Both the position numbers and the translations under genes were made by a program. From contig JBFLYK010000011.1 of NCBI GenBank assembly GCA_040756995.1, positions 1-64,000 of the forward strand: a stretch of DNA of 64,000 bases, in the 5' to 3' direction. Shown here piece after piece: positions 43,427-51,804 of the stretch. The stretch is from BP-133 sp040756995. Lineage in GTDB: Bacteria > Actinomycetota > Acidimicrobiia > IMCC26256 > BP-133. The notes beneath the pieces were generated by a model. The model saw nothing but the letters and a program-made list of their open reading frames with translations, was not told the DNA's origin and made no database searches. How positions within the stretch are numbered: the first letter of the stretch is position 1; every line of letters begins with the position of its first letter.

Positions 43427-44602
43427 TTAGCAAGTCGGCTCGGAGGAGGACAACGTTCCGAACTCGCGGCCGAAGACACCCCTAGCGATCACCAGCTTCT
43501 GGATCTGAGCTGTCCCGTCGGCGATCTCCATTGCCAGCACGTCTCGCAGGCGCTGCTCGAACGGACTCTCGGTCGAGTAGCCGACATGGCCGTGCACGAG
43601 GAGGCAGTCATGCACGGCGCGGAACGCGCGTTCGGGAGCAAACCACTTGCACATCGCGGCCTCTACGGTGTGGGGCGAATTCTGGTCTCGGAGCCACAAG
43701 GTTCGGTAGCAAAGGAGACGGGCCAGTTCCAACTCCGTCCAGTGCTCTGCCAGCTTGAAGGCGACCCCCTGGTAATTGGCTAGGGGACGCCCGAAACTGG
43801 TTCGGACACCGGCGTACTCAGCCGTCTCCTGCAGGGCCACCCGGGCGCTGGCGATGGCCGTAAGGGCGAGGAGCGGCCTCGTGTAGTCGAAGCCGTTCAT
43901 GATGTTGGTAAAGGCTTGGCCCTCCTGCCCGAGGAGCGCGTCGTGGGGGATTTCGACATCGTCCAGGGTGAGAGCCCCCCGACCGATGCAGCGGTAACCG
44001 GTGTCGTCGAACCGCTGCACCGAGATGCCCGGCAAGTCGAGAGGAACGACGAAGGCGCTGACGCCTTTCGCCCGGGCCGCGGGGTCGGTCGACGCGAAGA
44101 CAACAACTGCTGACGCCGATGGCAGCGCCGTGATCGACGTCTTTTCGCCGCGGAGAACGTATCCATTACTTGTGCGCGTGGCGCGTGCTTTGAGGGCCGC
44201 GGCGTCAGAGCCTGTTTCGGGTTCCGTGAGGCCGAGAGCGACGAGCATGTCGCCGGCGGCCACCTTCGGTAGCAGCTCGGCCTTCACGCGGTCGCTCGCG
44301 AAGGCATCGATCAGGTTGGACACGAGGTTCGTGACGATGGGGATACTGGCCAGGTTGAAGTCCGCCTTTGCCAGCTCCTCGACCACGATGCCAAGAACGA
44401 CGTGTTCCGAGATGGCCTGACCCCCGAATTCCTCCGGCGTCATCACGCACAACAGCCCCAGCGTGGCCATCTCCCGGACCAGATCCCAGGGGAACACGTC
44501 CGACTTGGCCCGGACGCCTGCGCCAGGGGCCAAGCGGCCCGCGGCGAAGTCGGCCACCGCCTTGCGGAACTGCTCCTGATCAGAACTGAAGGAGAAATCC
44601 AA
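43427..44602 (-). CDS. Acyl-CoA dehydrogenase
   Basis: 391 residues. MDFSFSSDQEQFRKAVADF at the N-terminus, flavin motif LGLTEPETGSDAAALKAR (about 128), then VRTSFGRPLANYQGVAFKL, LLVHGHVGYSTESPFEQ and DGTAQIQKLVIARGVFG. It is a paralogue of the enzyme at 23270. It lies 41 bp upstream of the P450 gene, with site E in the gap, so it may be read separately or run into operon II. Electrons go to EtfBA. Confidence 0.94.
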   Translation of the reverse strand: MDFSFSSDQEQFRKAVADFAAGRLAPGAGVRAKSDVFPWDLVREMATLGLLCVMTPEEFGGQAISEHVVLGIVVEELAKADFNLASIPIVTNLVSNLIDAFASDRVKAELLPKVAAGDMLVALGLTEPETGSDAAALKARATRTSNGYVLRGEKTSITALPSASAVVVFASTDPAARAKGVSAFVVPLDLPGISVQRFDDTGYRCIGRGALTLDDVEIPHDALLGQEGQAFTNIMNGFDYTRPLLALTAIASARVALQETAEYAGVRTSFGRPLANYQGVAFKLAEHWTELELARLLCYRTLWLRDQNSPHTVEAAMCKWFAPERAFRAVHDCLLVHGHVGYSTESPFEQRLRDVLAMEIADGTAQIQKLVIARGVFGREFGTLSSSEPTC

Positions 44603-44673
44603 AGCTGCTCACACTCCTCGGTTTCGTTGATTCAATCGAGAGCCACCGCAAGAGACTGTTCATCGGCACGCTC

Positions 44674-46101
44674 TCAGGAGCGCCGGCTGCCTCGGCGGGT
44701 CACGGTCAACCATCGGGCCGACCAGACCAAGCCGACCAGGAGACCCGGCACGGCGAACATCCCCGTGTCGATGCGCCGAATGTCTTTCGACGAGACGGCA
44801 ATCAGGCCGCCACCTGGGACGGGGACGGGGACCGAGACGAGCGGTTCCGGCTCGGCAAGCCACCGAAAGGTCTGCGCCGCGAGGGTGCTGTTGGCCGATA
44901 CCGACCATGAGCTGTTCCTCAGCCAGTCTGCGTCGCCGATCACGACGGCCCGGAAACGCCTGATCGCCGTCTGCTCGCCGTCACCGTCAACGCTGCTTCG
45001 ATCCAGCGCGACGGCCAAGATCGGCGCCGGCCCTCGGGCGTCCTCGGCAGACGAAGCCGAGGCCAGTACTGACACCGTCAAACCACCCTGCTGGTCCGCT
45101 GGCGGGTCGAGTGCCGCAACCCCGACGAGGAGGGCGGCCGGAAGGCCGGTCGTCACCGGGTTAAGAGACGGGAACCGGTCAACGAGAAGGGTACGTGGGT
45201 CACCGTAGACCGCTCCCTGGGGATCGGACACCCGGTCAGGCTTGATCTTGACGCCGAGAACATCTCCCCAGGCGCCATTGACCTCGGGACCGGCCACGTC
45301 GGGATCGGCCAGCAGCAGGATCCGCAGGTCTTGCGCCTGCATCCTGCGGCGGAGCATCTGCGCTTCCATGTCGAGCGGGGGGGTGCGAGGGGCGACCACC
45401 GCGACGATCTTGCAGTCCTGCGGGATGTCAGCCGACGCCGACAGGCGAACCCGGTGGATTTGAACCCCTACCTGGGCAAGCCCCTTGGTCAGGGCTTCGA
45501 GGGTGGGATCATCAGGTTCGATCTCACCGTGCCCCGCCGACCAGCAGACCATCGGGTTTTCATTGACGACCTGGGCAATGGCCGAGCTTACGGCGAGCTC
45601 GGAGGGCGACTCGACCCGCACCTGCCGCTGACCTGACTCGACGACCACCTCCCCGATCTTCCCGATGGCATAGGCCCGAGCGGTGCTGGGCTCCTGGTCG
45701 GGGTCGACGAAACGCACTTTGACCATCTGCGACCGATCGGCGTACCGCTCCAGAGCTACCGTCACCGGACGCCATTCAGTCTGGTCGGCTGGAAAGAACC
45801 CCGTGATGTGGACTGTCTGCTGAGTCCGATCGACATTTCGCAACAAGCTGATCGAGGCCGAGGTGAGGGTGTTGTGCCGATGCTGAGAGATATCGATCGA
45901 GGTCCTGAGGAGCAAATCGGTCGCCTGCAGACGGACTGATGCCGCAAGGGCGACGACGATCACACCGGCGGGCCAGACGAGGCCGAGCAGAGCCCGAAGC
46001 GGCGGTCGACGGCTACGCCAGCGACGGAAGGCCGCCATGACCGCGACCGCCATCAGTGCGGTCGCCCAGACAATCAGCACGACGCCCACTGGATTGCTCA
46101 T
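44674..46101 (-). CDS. GldG-like ABC-associated exported protein
   Basis: 475 residues from ATG 46101 (ATGA overlap with the permease gene). Two N-terminal membrane segments (about 5-25 and 38-58, PAGVIVVALAASVRL) precede a large extracytoplasmic domain with VHITGFFPADQTEW, VRFVDPDQEPSTAR, GEVVVESGQRQVRV and VCWSAGHGEIEPDD, the pattern of GldG/IFT52-type proteins. A final membrane segment near 450 (GMFAVPGLLVGLVW) is followed by a basic tail. In Bacteroidetes GldAFG is linked to gliding; here it is the distal end of an uptake/catabolic operon and its role is unknown. Confidence 0.85.
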   Translation of the reverse strand: MSNPVGVVLIVWATALMAVAVMAAFRRWRSRRPPLRALLGLVWPAGVIVVALAASVRLQATDLLLRTSIDISQHRHNTLTSASISLLRNVDRTQQTVHITGFFPADQTEWRPVTVALERYADRSQMVKVRFVDPDQEPSTARAYAIGKIGEVVVESGQRQVRVESPSELAVSSAIAQVVNENPMVCWSAGHGEIEPDDPTLEALTKGLAQVGVQIHRVRLSASADIPQDCKIVAVVAPRTPPLDMEAQMLRRRMQAQDLRILLLADPDVAGPEVNGAWGDVLGVKIKPDRVSDPQGAVYGDPRTLLVDRFPSLNPVTTGLPAALLVGVAALDPPADQQGGLTVSVLASASSAEDARGPAPILAVALDRSSVDGDGEQTAIRRFRAVVIGDADWLRNSSWSVSANSTLAAQTFRWLAEPEPLVSVPVPVPGGGLIAVSSKDIRRIDTGMFAVPGLLVGLVWSARWLTVTRRGSRRS

Positions 46102-46811
46102 GACCGGTGGAACTTGAGCGCCAACACGCCAGCCGAGAGGAACACGACAACCAACGAGAAGAAGAACCACAGATCGTTGAGGCGCAGTTCCCCGACATTG
46201 AAACCCGCAAGATGCAGCCGCAGGCCCAACATCCGCTGCAGCCACACGGCGCTGAGGTCGGCGGCGTCGATGAACCACAAGAAGAACCCGACGACAGCTG
46301 CGATCAGCGCGGTGACGAGCGGGTTGTGGCTGAGCGCAGAGGCGGCGACACCGAGCGCCACGAGAACGAAGCCGATGAGGCAGACCCCGATCACCTGGGC
46401 GGTCAGAACTCCGGCGTCGAGGCCGTCCGGGCCAGTCAAGCGTGCGGTGAACCAGGCCGCCAGACCCACAGGAAGGGACACCGCTCCAATCACAAAGACG
46501 GCAGCAGCGGAAAACTTCGCAAGAATCAGCTTCACGGGCGTTACGCCACGGACCCAGAGGAGGTCGATGGACCCGGTGCGCAGCTCGTCGCTCAACAAGC
46601 GCATGGTCAACACGGGCACTATGAGCACCAAAAGAAACTCCACCTGGGCCAGGAAGGGGCCAAGGTTGTTCGTTCTGGCCCCGACGATGAAGGTCCGGTA
46701 AAGCCACGCAACCAAGAGGTAGAAGCCCATCACGGACACATAGCTGAAGGTGCTACCGAAGTAGCTTGACAAGGTCCGCTGACTGAGACGGAGAAACCTC
46801 ACCCCTGTCAC
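46098..46811 (-). CDS. GldF-like ABC transporter permease
   Basis: 237 residues with six predicted membrane segments: YVSVMGFYLLVAWLY, VEFLLVLIVPVLTM, FSAAAVFVIGAVSLPVG, VIGVCLIGFVLVALGVAA, LVTALIAAVVGFFLWF and LWFFFSLVVVFLSAGVLA. The cytoplasmic loop SDELRTGSIDLLWVRGVTP, the 'gt.e.L.t.Pv' motif of ABC-2 type permeases, fits GldF. Four-base overlaps with the ATPase gene upstream and the GldG-like gene downstream show that the three form one transporter. Confidence 0.9.
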   Translation of the reverse strand: MTGVRFLRLSQRTLSSYFGSTFSYVSVMGFYLLVAWLYRTFIVGARTNNLGPFLAQVEFLLVLIVPVLTMRLLSDELRTGSIDLLWVRGVTPVKLILAKFSAAAVFVIGAVSLPVGLAAWFTARLTGPDGLDAGVLTAQVIGVCLIGFVLVALGVAASALSHNPLVTALIAAVVGFFLWFIDAADLSAVWLQRMLGLRLHLAGFNVGELRLNDLWFFFSLVVVFLSAGVLALKFHRS

Positions 46812-47713
46812 ACCCGTTCCGCGATTCGGAGTTGCCGGGGGGCGATCTCAAGGACCTTGATCTTGGCAGCGACTAGTGCCTCAAGGACCCGGACTGCGAC
46901 CTGGTCAGCCGCCATGCCGCCCGTAACGGGCACCGTGATCCACGTCACGCCGCCTCTCTCGACGATCTTCGAGGGAGAAGGCACGAGCGTTCCGAGGGCC
47001 GCAGCGACGGGGGTGGCGGGGCTGAGCGCCCGGGCCGTCACCCCGATCCCCGAACCGGAGACTGCGAACTCAGCCACAGTCCCTGCGCGGACGACCTCTC
47101 CGTTCGCGACCAGCACGATCTCCTCGGCGATGTCGAGAAGATGAGAAACAATATGGCTCGAGACGACAACGGCCGGACTCCACGGCAAAGCCGTCAGCAG
47201 CCGGCACATCTCGGCGATCTGTATCGGGTCAAGGGAATTCAGAGGCTCATCGAGCAGCAGAACCTGCGGAGCTCCCAGCAATGCCTGCCCGAGGAGGACC
47301 CTCTGCCGGAAACCGCGGGACAGGGCCCGGATCTCCTGGTGAGCGCGCTCAGCGAGGCCCATTGCCTCGATGACCTCGTCAGGACCGAAGCCGGCTCCGG
47401 CCTCCGTGAGTCCGGCCATGAGCCGGAGGTAGGAACGTACCGTGAGCTCGGAGTAGAGGGCGCCGTCGCCTTCGGGAGCGAACCCAACACGCAGCCCTGG
47501 TGGTCGCCACACTCTTCCAGCGGTCGGTTGCAGTGCGCCAGCCAGGATCCTGAGCAGCGTCGTCTTCCCGGCCCCATTGCGACCGACCAGGCCGAGCACT
47601 CGACCTTCCCTGATCACAAGATCGACCGAGTGCAGGCACCTGACGCCACCGTAGTCTCGCCGAAGGCCTTCAGCGCGCAGCACAACACCGGGCGGGGAGG
47701 ACCGTTTCGCCAC
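46808..47713 (-). CDS. ABC transporter ATPase (GldA/CcmA type)
   Basis: 301 residues. Walker A GLVGRNGAGKTTLLRILAG (about 40). The signature is degenerate, LSRGFRQRVLLGQALL instead of LSGGxxQR. Walker B is VLLLDEPLNSLDP and the H-loop VVVSSHIVSHLLD. A ~70-residue C-terminal domain follows (PVTGGMAADQVAVRVLEAL), as in ATPases of ABC-2 exporters. Energises the GldF/GldG-like membrane part encoded immediately downstream. Confidence 0.93.
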   Translation of the reverse strand: MAKRSSPPGVVLRAEGLRRDYGGVRCLHSVDLVIREGRVLGLVGRNGAGKTTLLRILAGALQPTAGRVWRPPGLRVGFAPEGDGALYSELTVRSYLRLMAGLTEAGAGFGPDEVIEAMGLAERAHQEIRALSRGFRQRVLLGQALLGAPQVLLLDEPLNSLDPIQIAEMCRLLTALPWSPAVVVSSHIVSHLLDIAEEIVLVANGEVVRAGTVAEFAVSGSGIGVTARALSPATPVAAALGTLVPSPSKIVERGGVTWITVPVTGGMAADQVAVRVLEALVAAKIKVLEIAPRQLRIAERV

Positions 47714-47715
47714 TG

Positions 47716-48012
47716 CTACCGCCCGACGTTCGAGACGGCATACAGCACGAGAGCCTGGAAGAGCCCGAGCAACGACACCATCAGAGCGACGAATCTGGGG
47801 TTCTGCAGGTTCTCATCCCATCTCGTCCTGAGCGGCCCACGAGTCTGGCTCGTCGAGAGGGGCAGAGTCTGGTCGCAAACCGGGCAACGTTCCCGGATCA
47901 GGATCGCTCGGATCGCCTCGTCGCACGAAGGGCAGCGCATCCAGCCCGAATCCTCCCCAGCGGACGCGAGGAGTCGCGGCGACGGTTTCGTGGCGGTCGC
48001 ACTGTTAGCCAC
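47716..48012 (-). CDS. Small zinc-ribbon membrane protein
   Basis: 98 residues. Residues 25-48 form a four-Cys ribbon (GWMRCPSCDEAIRAI, then ERCPVCDQTLPL). Residues 75-95 are a single membrane helix (FVALMVSLLGLFQALVLYAV). Its start overlaps the end of livF by 8 bp and its stop is 2 bp from the ATPase gene. No family is recognised. It may be an accessory or assembly subunit of the Gld-like system. Confidence 0.75.
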   Translation of the reverse strand: MANSATATKPSPRLLASAGEDSGWMRCPSCDEAIRAILIRERCPVCDQTLPLSTSQTRGPLRTRWDENLQNPRFVALMVSLLGLFQALVLYAVSNVGR

Positions 48013-48967
48013 GCATTCCCCCTTGTCCGTTGCTCGGCACCCCGCTCATGATCTGGTCCATCGACGCCGCAACCACCTGGGCGAGGGTAAGGCCCTCGCG
48101 GGCGGCGTGATCCTCGAGCGCACGCACGAATGTGACCGGAAGGGGCAGCTTGACCTGTTCCGTTGCTACTGACCGACGGCGTTCCGTCGCCACCTCGAGG
48201 CCTTGGGTGCCGAGGTAGGCGCCCATGAGGTGCTGCTGTTCACCCGAAGCGTCCTTCCCGAGCTGTTCGGGTTCACCCGAGAAGACGAGCCCCCCCTTGT
48301 TCAACAGGTAGACCCTGTCAGCAAGCCCGAGGACCATGTGGACGAACTGTTCCACGATCACAATCGATGTCCCGCTGCGCCGGATACGGGAGAAAGTGTC
48401 GTAGATCTCCCTCACGACCATCGGAGCCAAACCGAGGGACGGCTCGTCAACCAGCAGCAGTTTGGGTCGGCGGAGTAAGGCAATGCTGAGGGCGAGCATC
48501 TGCTGCTCGCCACCTGAGAGCGTGCCGGCCTGTTGGCGTTGCCGTTCCCGGAGGCGCGGAAAGTACTCCAGGACTTCATCCAGCGCATGGGTCCCGACCC
48601 TGTCGGTGACCACGCGCAGGTTCTCTCCCACGGTGAGCCGGGGGAAGATGCCCCGTCCCTCTTGCACATGGGCGAGGCCCGCTCGGGCGAGCTTGTGCGC
48701 CGGCTCCGCGGTGACATCCCGGCCGTCGAACATGACCGAGCCGGCCGTGGGCCGTACCAGGCCCGAGATCACACGCAGCAGCGTTGTCTTCCCGGCACCG
48801 TTCGGGCCGAGGATTGCGACACAGCCGCCGACGGGCACCTGGAAATCGATCCCGAACAGAGCTCGCGCTTTGCCATAGTGCACAGTGAGGCCCTGCGCAG
48901 CCAGCAGCGAGCCAGTTCTGCCATTCTGATCGCCGTTGACAGAAGGCGGCGCCTTCGTTGCGCTCAT
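48005..48967 (-). CDS. livF: Branched-chain-type ABC transporter ATPase LivF with C-terminal extension
   Basis: 320 residues; usual LivF is about 235. Residues 20-255 are a normal LivF: Walker A AILGPNGAGKTTLLRVISG, signature TLSGGEQQMLALSIALLRR, Walker B LLLVDEPSLGLAP. The extra ~60 C-terminal residues (TEQVKLPLPVTFVRALEDHA, then REGLTLAQVVAASMDQIM) look like a ribbon-helix-helix unit: one strand and two helices. ATGA overlap with livG. The LivFGHMK system imports a small carboxylate or hydrophobic acid; its location next to ALDH/ADH suggests a substrate other than amino acids. Confidence 0.95.
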   Translation of the reverse strand: MSATKAPPSVNGDQNGRTGSLLAAQGLTVHYGKARALFGIDFQVPVGGCVAILGPNGAGKTTLLRVISGLVRPTAGSVMFDGRDVTAEPAHKLARAGLAHVQEGRGIFPRLTVGENLRVVTDRVGTHALDEVLEYFPRLRERQRQQAGTLSGGEQQMLALSIALLRRPKLLLVDEPSLGLAPMVVREIYDTFSRIRRSGTSIVIVEQFVHMVLGLADRVYLLNKGGLVFSGEPEQLGKDASGEQQHLMGAYLGTQGLEVATERRRSVATEQVKLPLPVTFVRALEDHAAREGLTLAQVVAASMDQIMSGVPSNGQGGMRG

Positions 48968-49737
48968 GCGACCTCCTCGCGACCTAGGTACGCCTGAATT
49001 ACCTGCGGATCGGTCAAGACCGCCGCCGCCGGCCCCCGAGCGATCAGCCGGCCAAAGTCGAGTACGTAGATCTCGTCCGAGATCTTGGCGACCATGGCCA
49101 CGTCATGCTCCACCAGCAGGACGCTCACTCCCAGCTCGGCGGGAAGCCGTCGGATGACGTCCCCAAATCCCTCGCTTTCGGCGACGTCGAGACCCGAGGC
49201 CGGCTCGTCGAGCAGCACGATCTCCGGGAGGGTCGCCAGTGCCCGGGCGAGTTCAACACGCCGGGCCAATCCCAGAGGTAGGCTCCCAGCAGGTCGTTCG
49301 GCAAGGTCCGCAGCGCCACTGAGCTCGAGGGCGGCCCGGGCTCGTTCCCGGAGCTGCCGTTCGGTGCGAGCGGTGCCGGGGTTCCGGAGCATCGATCCCA
49401 GGACTCCGAGCCTCCCCTCCACTCCTTCGGCAGCAATGAGCACGTTGTCCAACGCACTCAGTTTCCCGAAGAGTTGGACCCGCTGGAATGTTCTCCCGAA
49501 GCCCAGGCGGGCCCGCCGGTGCGGCGGGAGCTCCGTGACGTCTTCGTCCCTGTAGTAGACACGCCCGGCGGTGGGAGCCTGCAACCCGGACACGACGTTG
49601 AAGAACGTCGTCTTTCCGGCACCGTTCGGCCCGATCAGGCTTACGACCTCGCCGGCATGCACCTTGACTGACACATCGTTCAAGGCTTCCAGGCCGCCGA
49701 AACGGACGCTGACCCCGTTGACGTCAAGCAGTGCCAT
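48964..49737 (-). CDS. livG: Branched-chain-type ABC transporter ATPase LivG
   Basis: 257 residues. Starts LLDVNGVSVRFGGLEALNDV. Walker A SLIGPNGAGKTTFFNVVSG, the LivG-type insertion with GFGRTFQRVQLFGKLSALDN, signature LPLGLARRVELARALATLP, Walker B IVLLDEPASGLD, H-loop VLLVEHDVAMVAKISD. Overlaps livF by four bases and lies 3 bp from livM. It powers uptake together with LivF. Confidence 0.96.
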   Translation of the reverse strand: MALLDVNGVSVRFGGLEALNDVSVKVHAGEVVSLIGPNGAGKTTFFNVVSGLQAPTAGRVYYRDEDVTELPPHRRARLGFGRTFQRVQLFGKLSALDNVLIAAEGVEGRLGVLGSMLRNPGTARTERQLRERARAALELSGAADLAERPAGSLPLGLARRVELARALATLPEIVLLDEPASGLDVAESEGFGDVIRRLPAELGVSVLLVEHDVAMVAKISDEIYVLDFGRLIARGPAAAVLTDPQVIQAYLGREEVA

Positions 49738-49740
49738 CGG

Positions 49741-50829
49741 TCACCTCTCCTTGCCGGCGCGGGCCGGCTCCAATTCGCTCGCCAGCGCGTACAACGCGTC
49801 GGTGCCGAGCGATTCCGCCGGCGTTGCTCGAATCCGCCGCTTCCGCGCCGTGTCGAGCAACTGCCGGGGCAATCCCGCGATGCCGTCCGGGAGGAGAACG
49901 AGGACACCGATCACGCCCGTTCCTGCAATGATCTGGGCGACGACGGGACTGGCGAACTTTCCAACGAAGTCGGGAAGGTGGATGTACAGCAAGCCTCCGA
50001 TAATCGCCCCGGGGACGCTCGTCAGGCCGCCGATCACGGCCATGACCATGAGGAGCAAGGACCGGAGAACGTCGAAGCTGAAGAAGACGGAGTACACGTT
50101 GCCGACGATGCCGGCGTAGAGCGCCCCGGAGAACGAGGCGAACAAGCCGGCCAGGGCGAAGGAGACCAGCTTGACCTGGGCGACGTTGATACCCATCAGA
50201 CTGGCGGCGACTTCCGAGTCCCGGGTCGCCTTCATCGCTCGCCCGAGACGAGAGCGCCCGATGTTGTAGAGCAGACCGCCGAAGACCGCAGCGGCGACGA
50301 TCAAAAGGATCAGATACCGGTAGTCGCTGGCCAGGGACGTCCCGACCACGGCCGGTCGGGGCACGTTCAGGCGTTCGACGGAACCGGTCACCGTTCGGTT
50401 GGTGAAGACCATCAGGTTGAGGGCGAAGGCGATCCCGAGGGTGACGAGGGCGAAGTGGAGCCCACGGACCCGAAGCGCGGGGATTCCGATGATCACCGCC
50501 AACGGAACCACTGTCGCCGGGACAAGCAGCGCCGCCAGCAAGAACGGCAGCCGGTGGCTTCCATCGTTACCAACCCCACCGTAGAGGCCCATCAGGAACG
50601 CCCCGAGCCCGATGAGGGTGCCCTGAGCCAAAGAGATCTGACCAGTCCAGCCCGTCACCAGGACGATGCTCATCGCTCCGATGGCGTAGCACAGCGACGC
50701 CTGAAGCAGGAACATCTGGTAGCCGGTCTGCCCGGAATAGAACATGAGGGCCACAGCGGCCAGCACCGGCCAGCCCGCGAGCGCTTTTAGTCGTCGCGCC
50801 AGGACTGCCGAGGAGGGTGCCATCGCCAT
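49741..50829 (-). CDS. livM: Branched-chain-type ABC transporter permease LivM
   Basis: 362 residues from ATG 50829, which shares one base with the livH stop (TGATG). About nine membrane segments; the family motif VTGWTGQISLAQGTLIGLGA is near residue 65 and the EAA-like loop GRSRLGRAMKATRDSEVAA near 195. A basic 40-residue C-terminal tail is present. Membrane subunit of the uptake system. Confidence 0.95.
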   Translation of the reverse strand: MAMAPSSAVLARRLKALAGWPVLAAVALMFYSGQTGYQMFLLQASLCYAIGAMSIVLVTGWTGQISLAQGTLIGLGAFLMGLYGGVGNDGSHRLPFLLAALLVPATVVPLAVIIGIPALRVRGLHFALVTLGIAFALNLMVFTNRTVTGSVERLNVPRPAVVGTSLASDYRYLILLIVAAAVFGGLLYNIGRSRLGRAMKATRDSEVAASLMGINVAQVKLVSFALAGLFASFSGALYAGIVGNVYSVFFSFDVLRSLLLMVMAVIGGLTSVPGAIIGGLLYIHLPDFVGKFASPVVAQIIAGTGVIGVLVLLPDGIAGLPRQLLDTARKRRIRATPAESLGTDALYALASELEPARAGKER

Positions 50830-51698
50830 CAGATCGCCTCCTGCGCTTCTGCCCATTCAAGAGCATTGGACCGGTAGAGCAAGGCAACGAGCGCGACGGT
50901 GAGCGCGACGCCCGCCTGCGCGCCGGCGAGACGGGGCAGGAGATAGCTCACCATCTGCTGCGACACACCGAGGACCAACCCTCCGACGACAGTGAGGGCA
51001 AGGCTTTCCATTCGCGCCACCAGCATGGCGGAGTAGGCCACGATGATCAGAGAGACGTAGACGATCGGATCGAGGTGCAGCGTCGGGGCCAACATGATTC
51101 CAGCCAACCCGGCAAGAAAGCCACCGACCGACCAGACGACGCGGCCCAGGTTCGTACTGTCGATGCCGGTGGTCTGCGCCAGGACGGGCCGGTCACCAGC
51201 GGCGCGCAATGCGATGCCGAGACTGGTCAGCTTGAAGAACAGGGTCAGCCCGGCAGCGATCGCAAGGGTCAGCGCGATGGCCACCATCTGGTCGACTCCG
51301 ACCCGCACACCGAAGATACCGACCGTGCGAGAGGTGAACAGATCGGGGATGAATTGACCGTAGGTCTGAACGCCCCACTTTTGCTGGCAAATGCCGAGGA
51401 TGACCAGTAGAAAGCCCAAGGTGACGAGCGTCTTGACGAAGACGGAGGATCGGCGCATTCGCTCGATGGCGATGTACTCGATCAGAAGCCCGGTCGCAGT
51501 CGAGGCGAGCAACGCGCCTCCGAAGGCGAGGACATAGGACCCGTTGCGGTAGACGTTGAAGATGTACGCCGCGGCGATCGCCTGGCCTCCGTGGGCAAGA
51601 TTGACCACCTTCGAATAGCGGTACTCGAGAACGAGGCCGAGACCGACCAGGGCGTACATCATTCCCAAAGAACAGCCGAGGATCAGAACGAGCTTCAC
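50829..51698 (-). CDS. livH: Branched-chain-type ABC transporter permease LivH
   Basis: 289 residues from GTG 51698, with GGAGGGG 8 bases upstream. Polytopic: LVLILGCSLGMMYALVGLGL, YSKVVNLAHGGQAIAAAYIF with the conserved N-x-A-x-G motif, the loop SLGIALRAAGDRPVLAQTTG (EAA-like), and VVGGLVLGVSQQMVSYLL. Preceded by a 106-bp gap that carries a strong hairpin after livK. Partner of LivM. Confidence 0.95.
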   Translation of the reverse strand: MKLVLILGCSLGMMYALVGLGLVLEYRYSKVVNLAHGGQAIAAAYIFNVYRNGSYVLAFGGALLASTATGLLIEYIAIERMRRSSVFVKTLVTLGFLLVILGICQQKWGVQTYGQFIPDLFTSRTVGIFGVRVGVDQMVAIALTLAIAAGLTLFFKLTSLGIALRAAGDRPVLAQTTGIDSTNLGRVVWSVGGFLAGLAGIMLAPTLHLDPIVYVSLIIVAYSAMLVARMESLALTVVGGLVLGVSQQMVSYLLPRLAGAQAGVALTVALVALLYRSNALEWAEAQEAI

Positions 51699-51737
51699 TA
51701 CAGCTTCCCCTCCATGATGGATGCTGGACCGCACCGG

Positions 51738-51775
51738 GTCTGCCGCTGAGTCCCTAGCGGGGCCCAGCGGCAGAC
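51738..51775 (-). promoter_or_regulatory. 11-bp inverted repeat between livK and livH
   Basis: GTCTGCCGCTG (51738-51748) and its exact complement CAGCGGCAGAC (51765-51775), with a 16-nt loop. In the leftward mRNA it forms a strong hairpin just after the binding-protein stop (51805). No T-run follows, so it is more likely an mRNA stabiliser or partial terminator than a full stop. Confidence 0.65.
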
Positions 51776-51804
51776 AGCGCCTCGGTCACTGGCGAAACCC
51801 AGAG

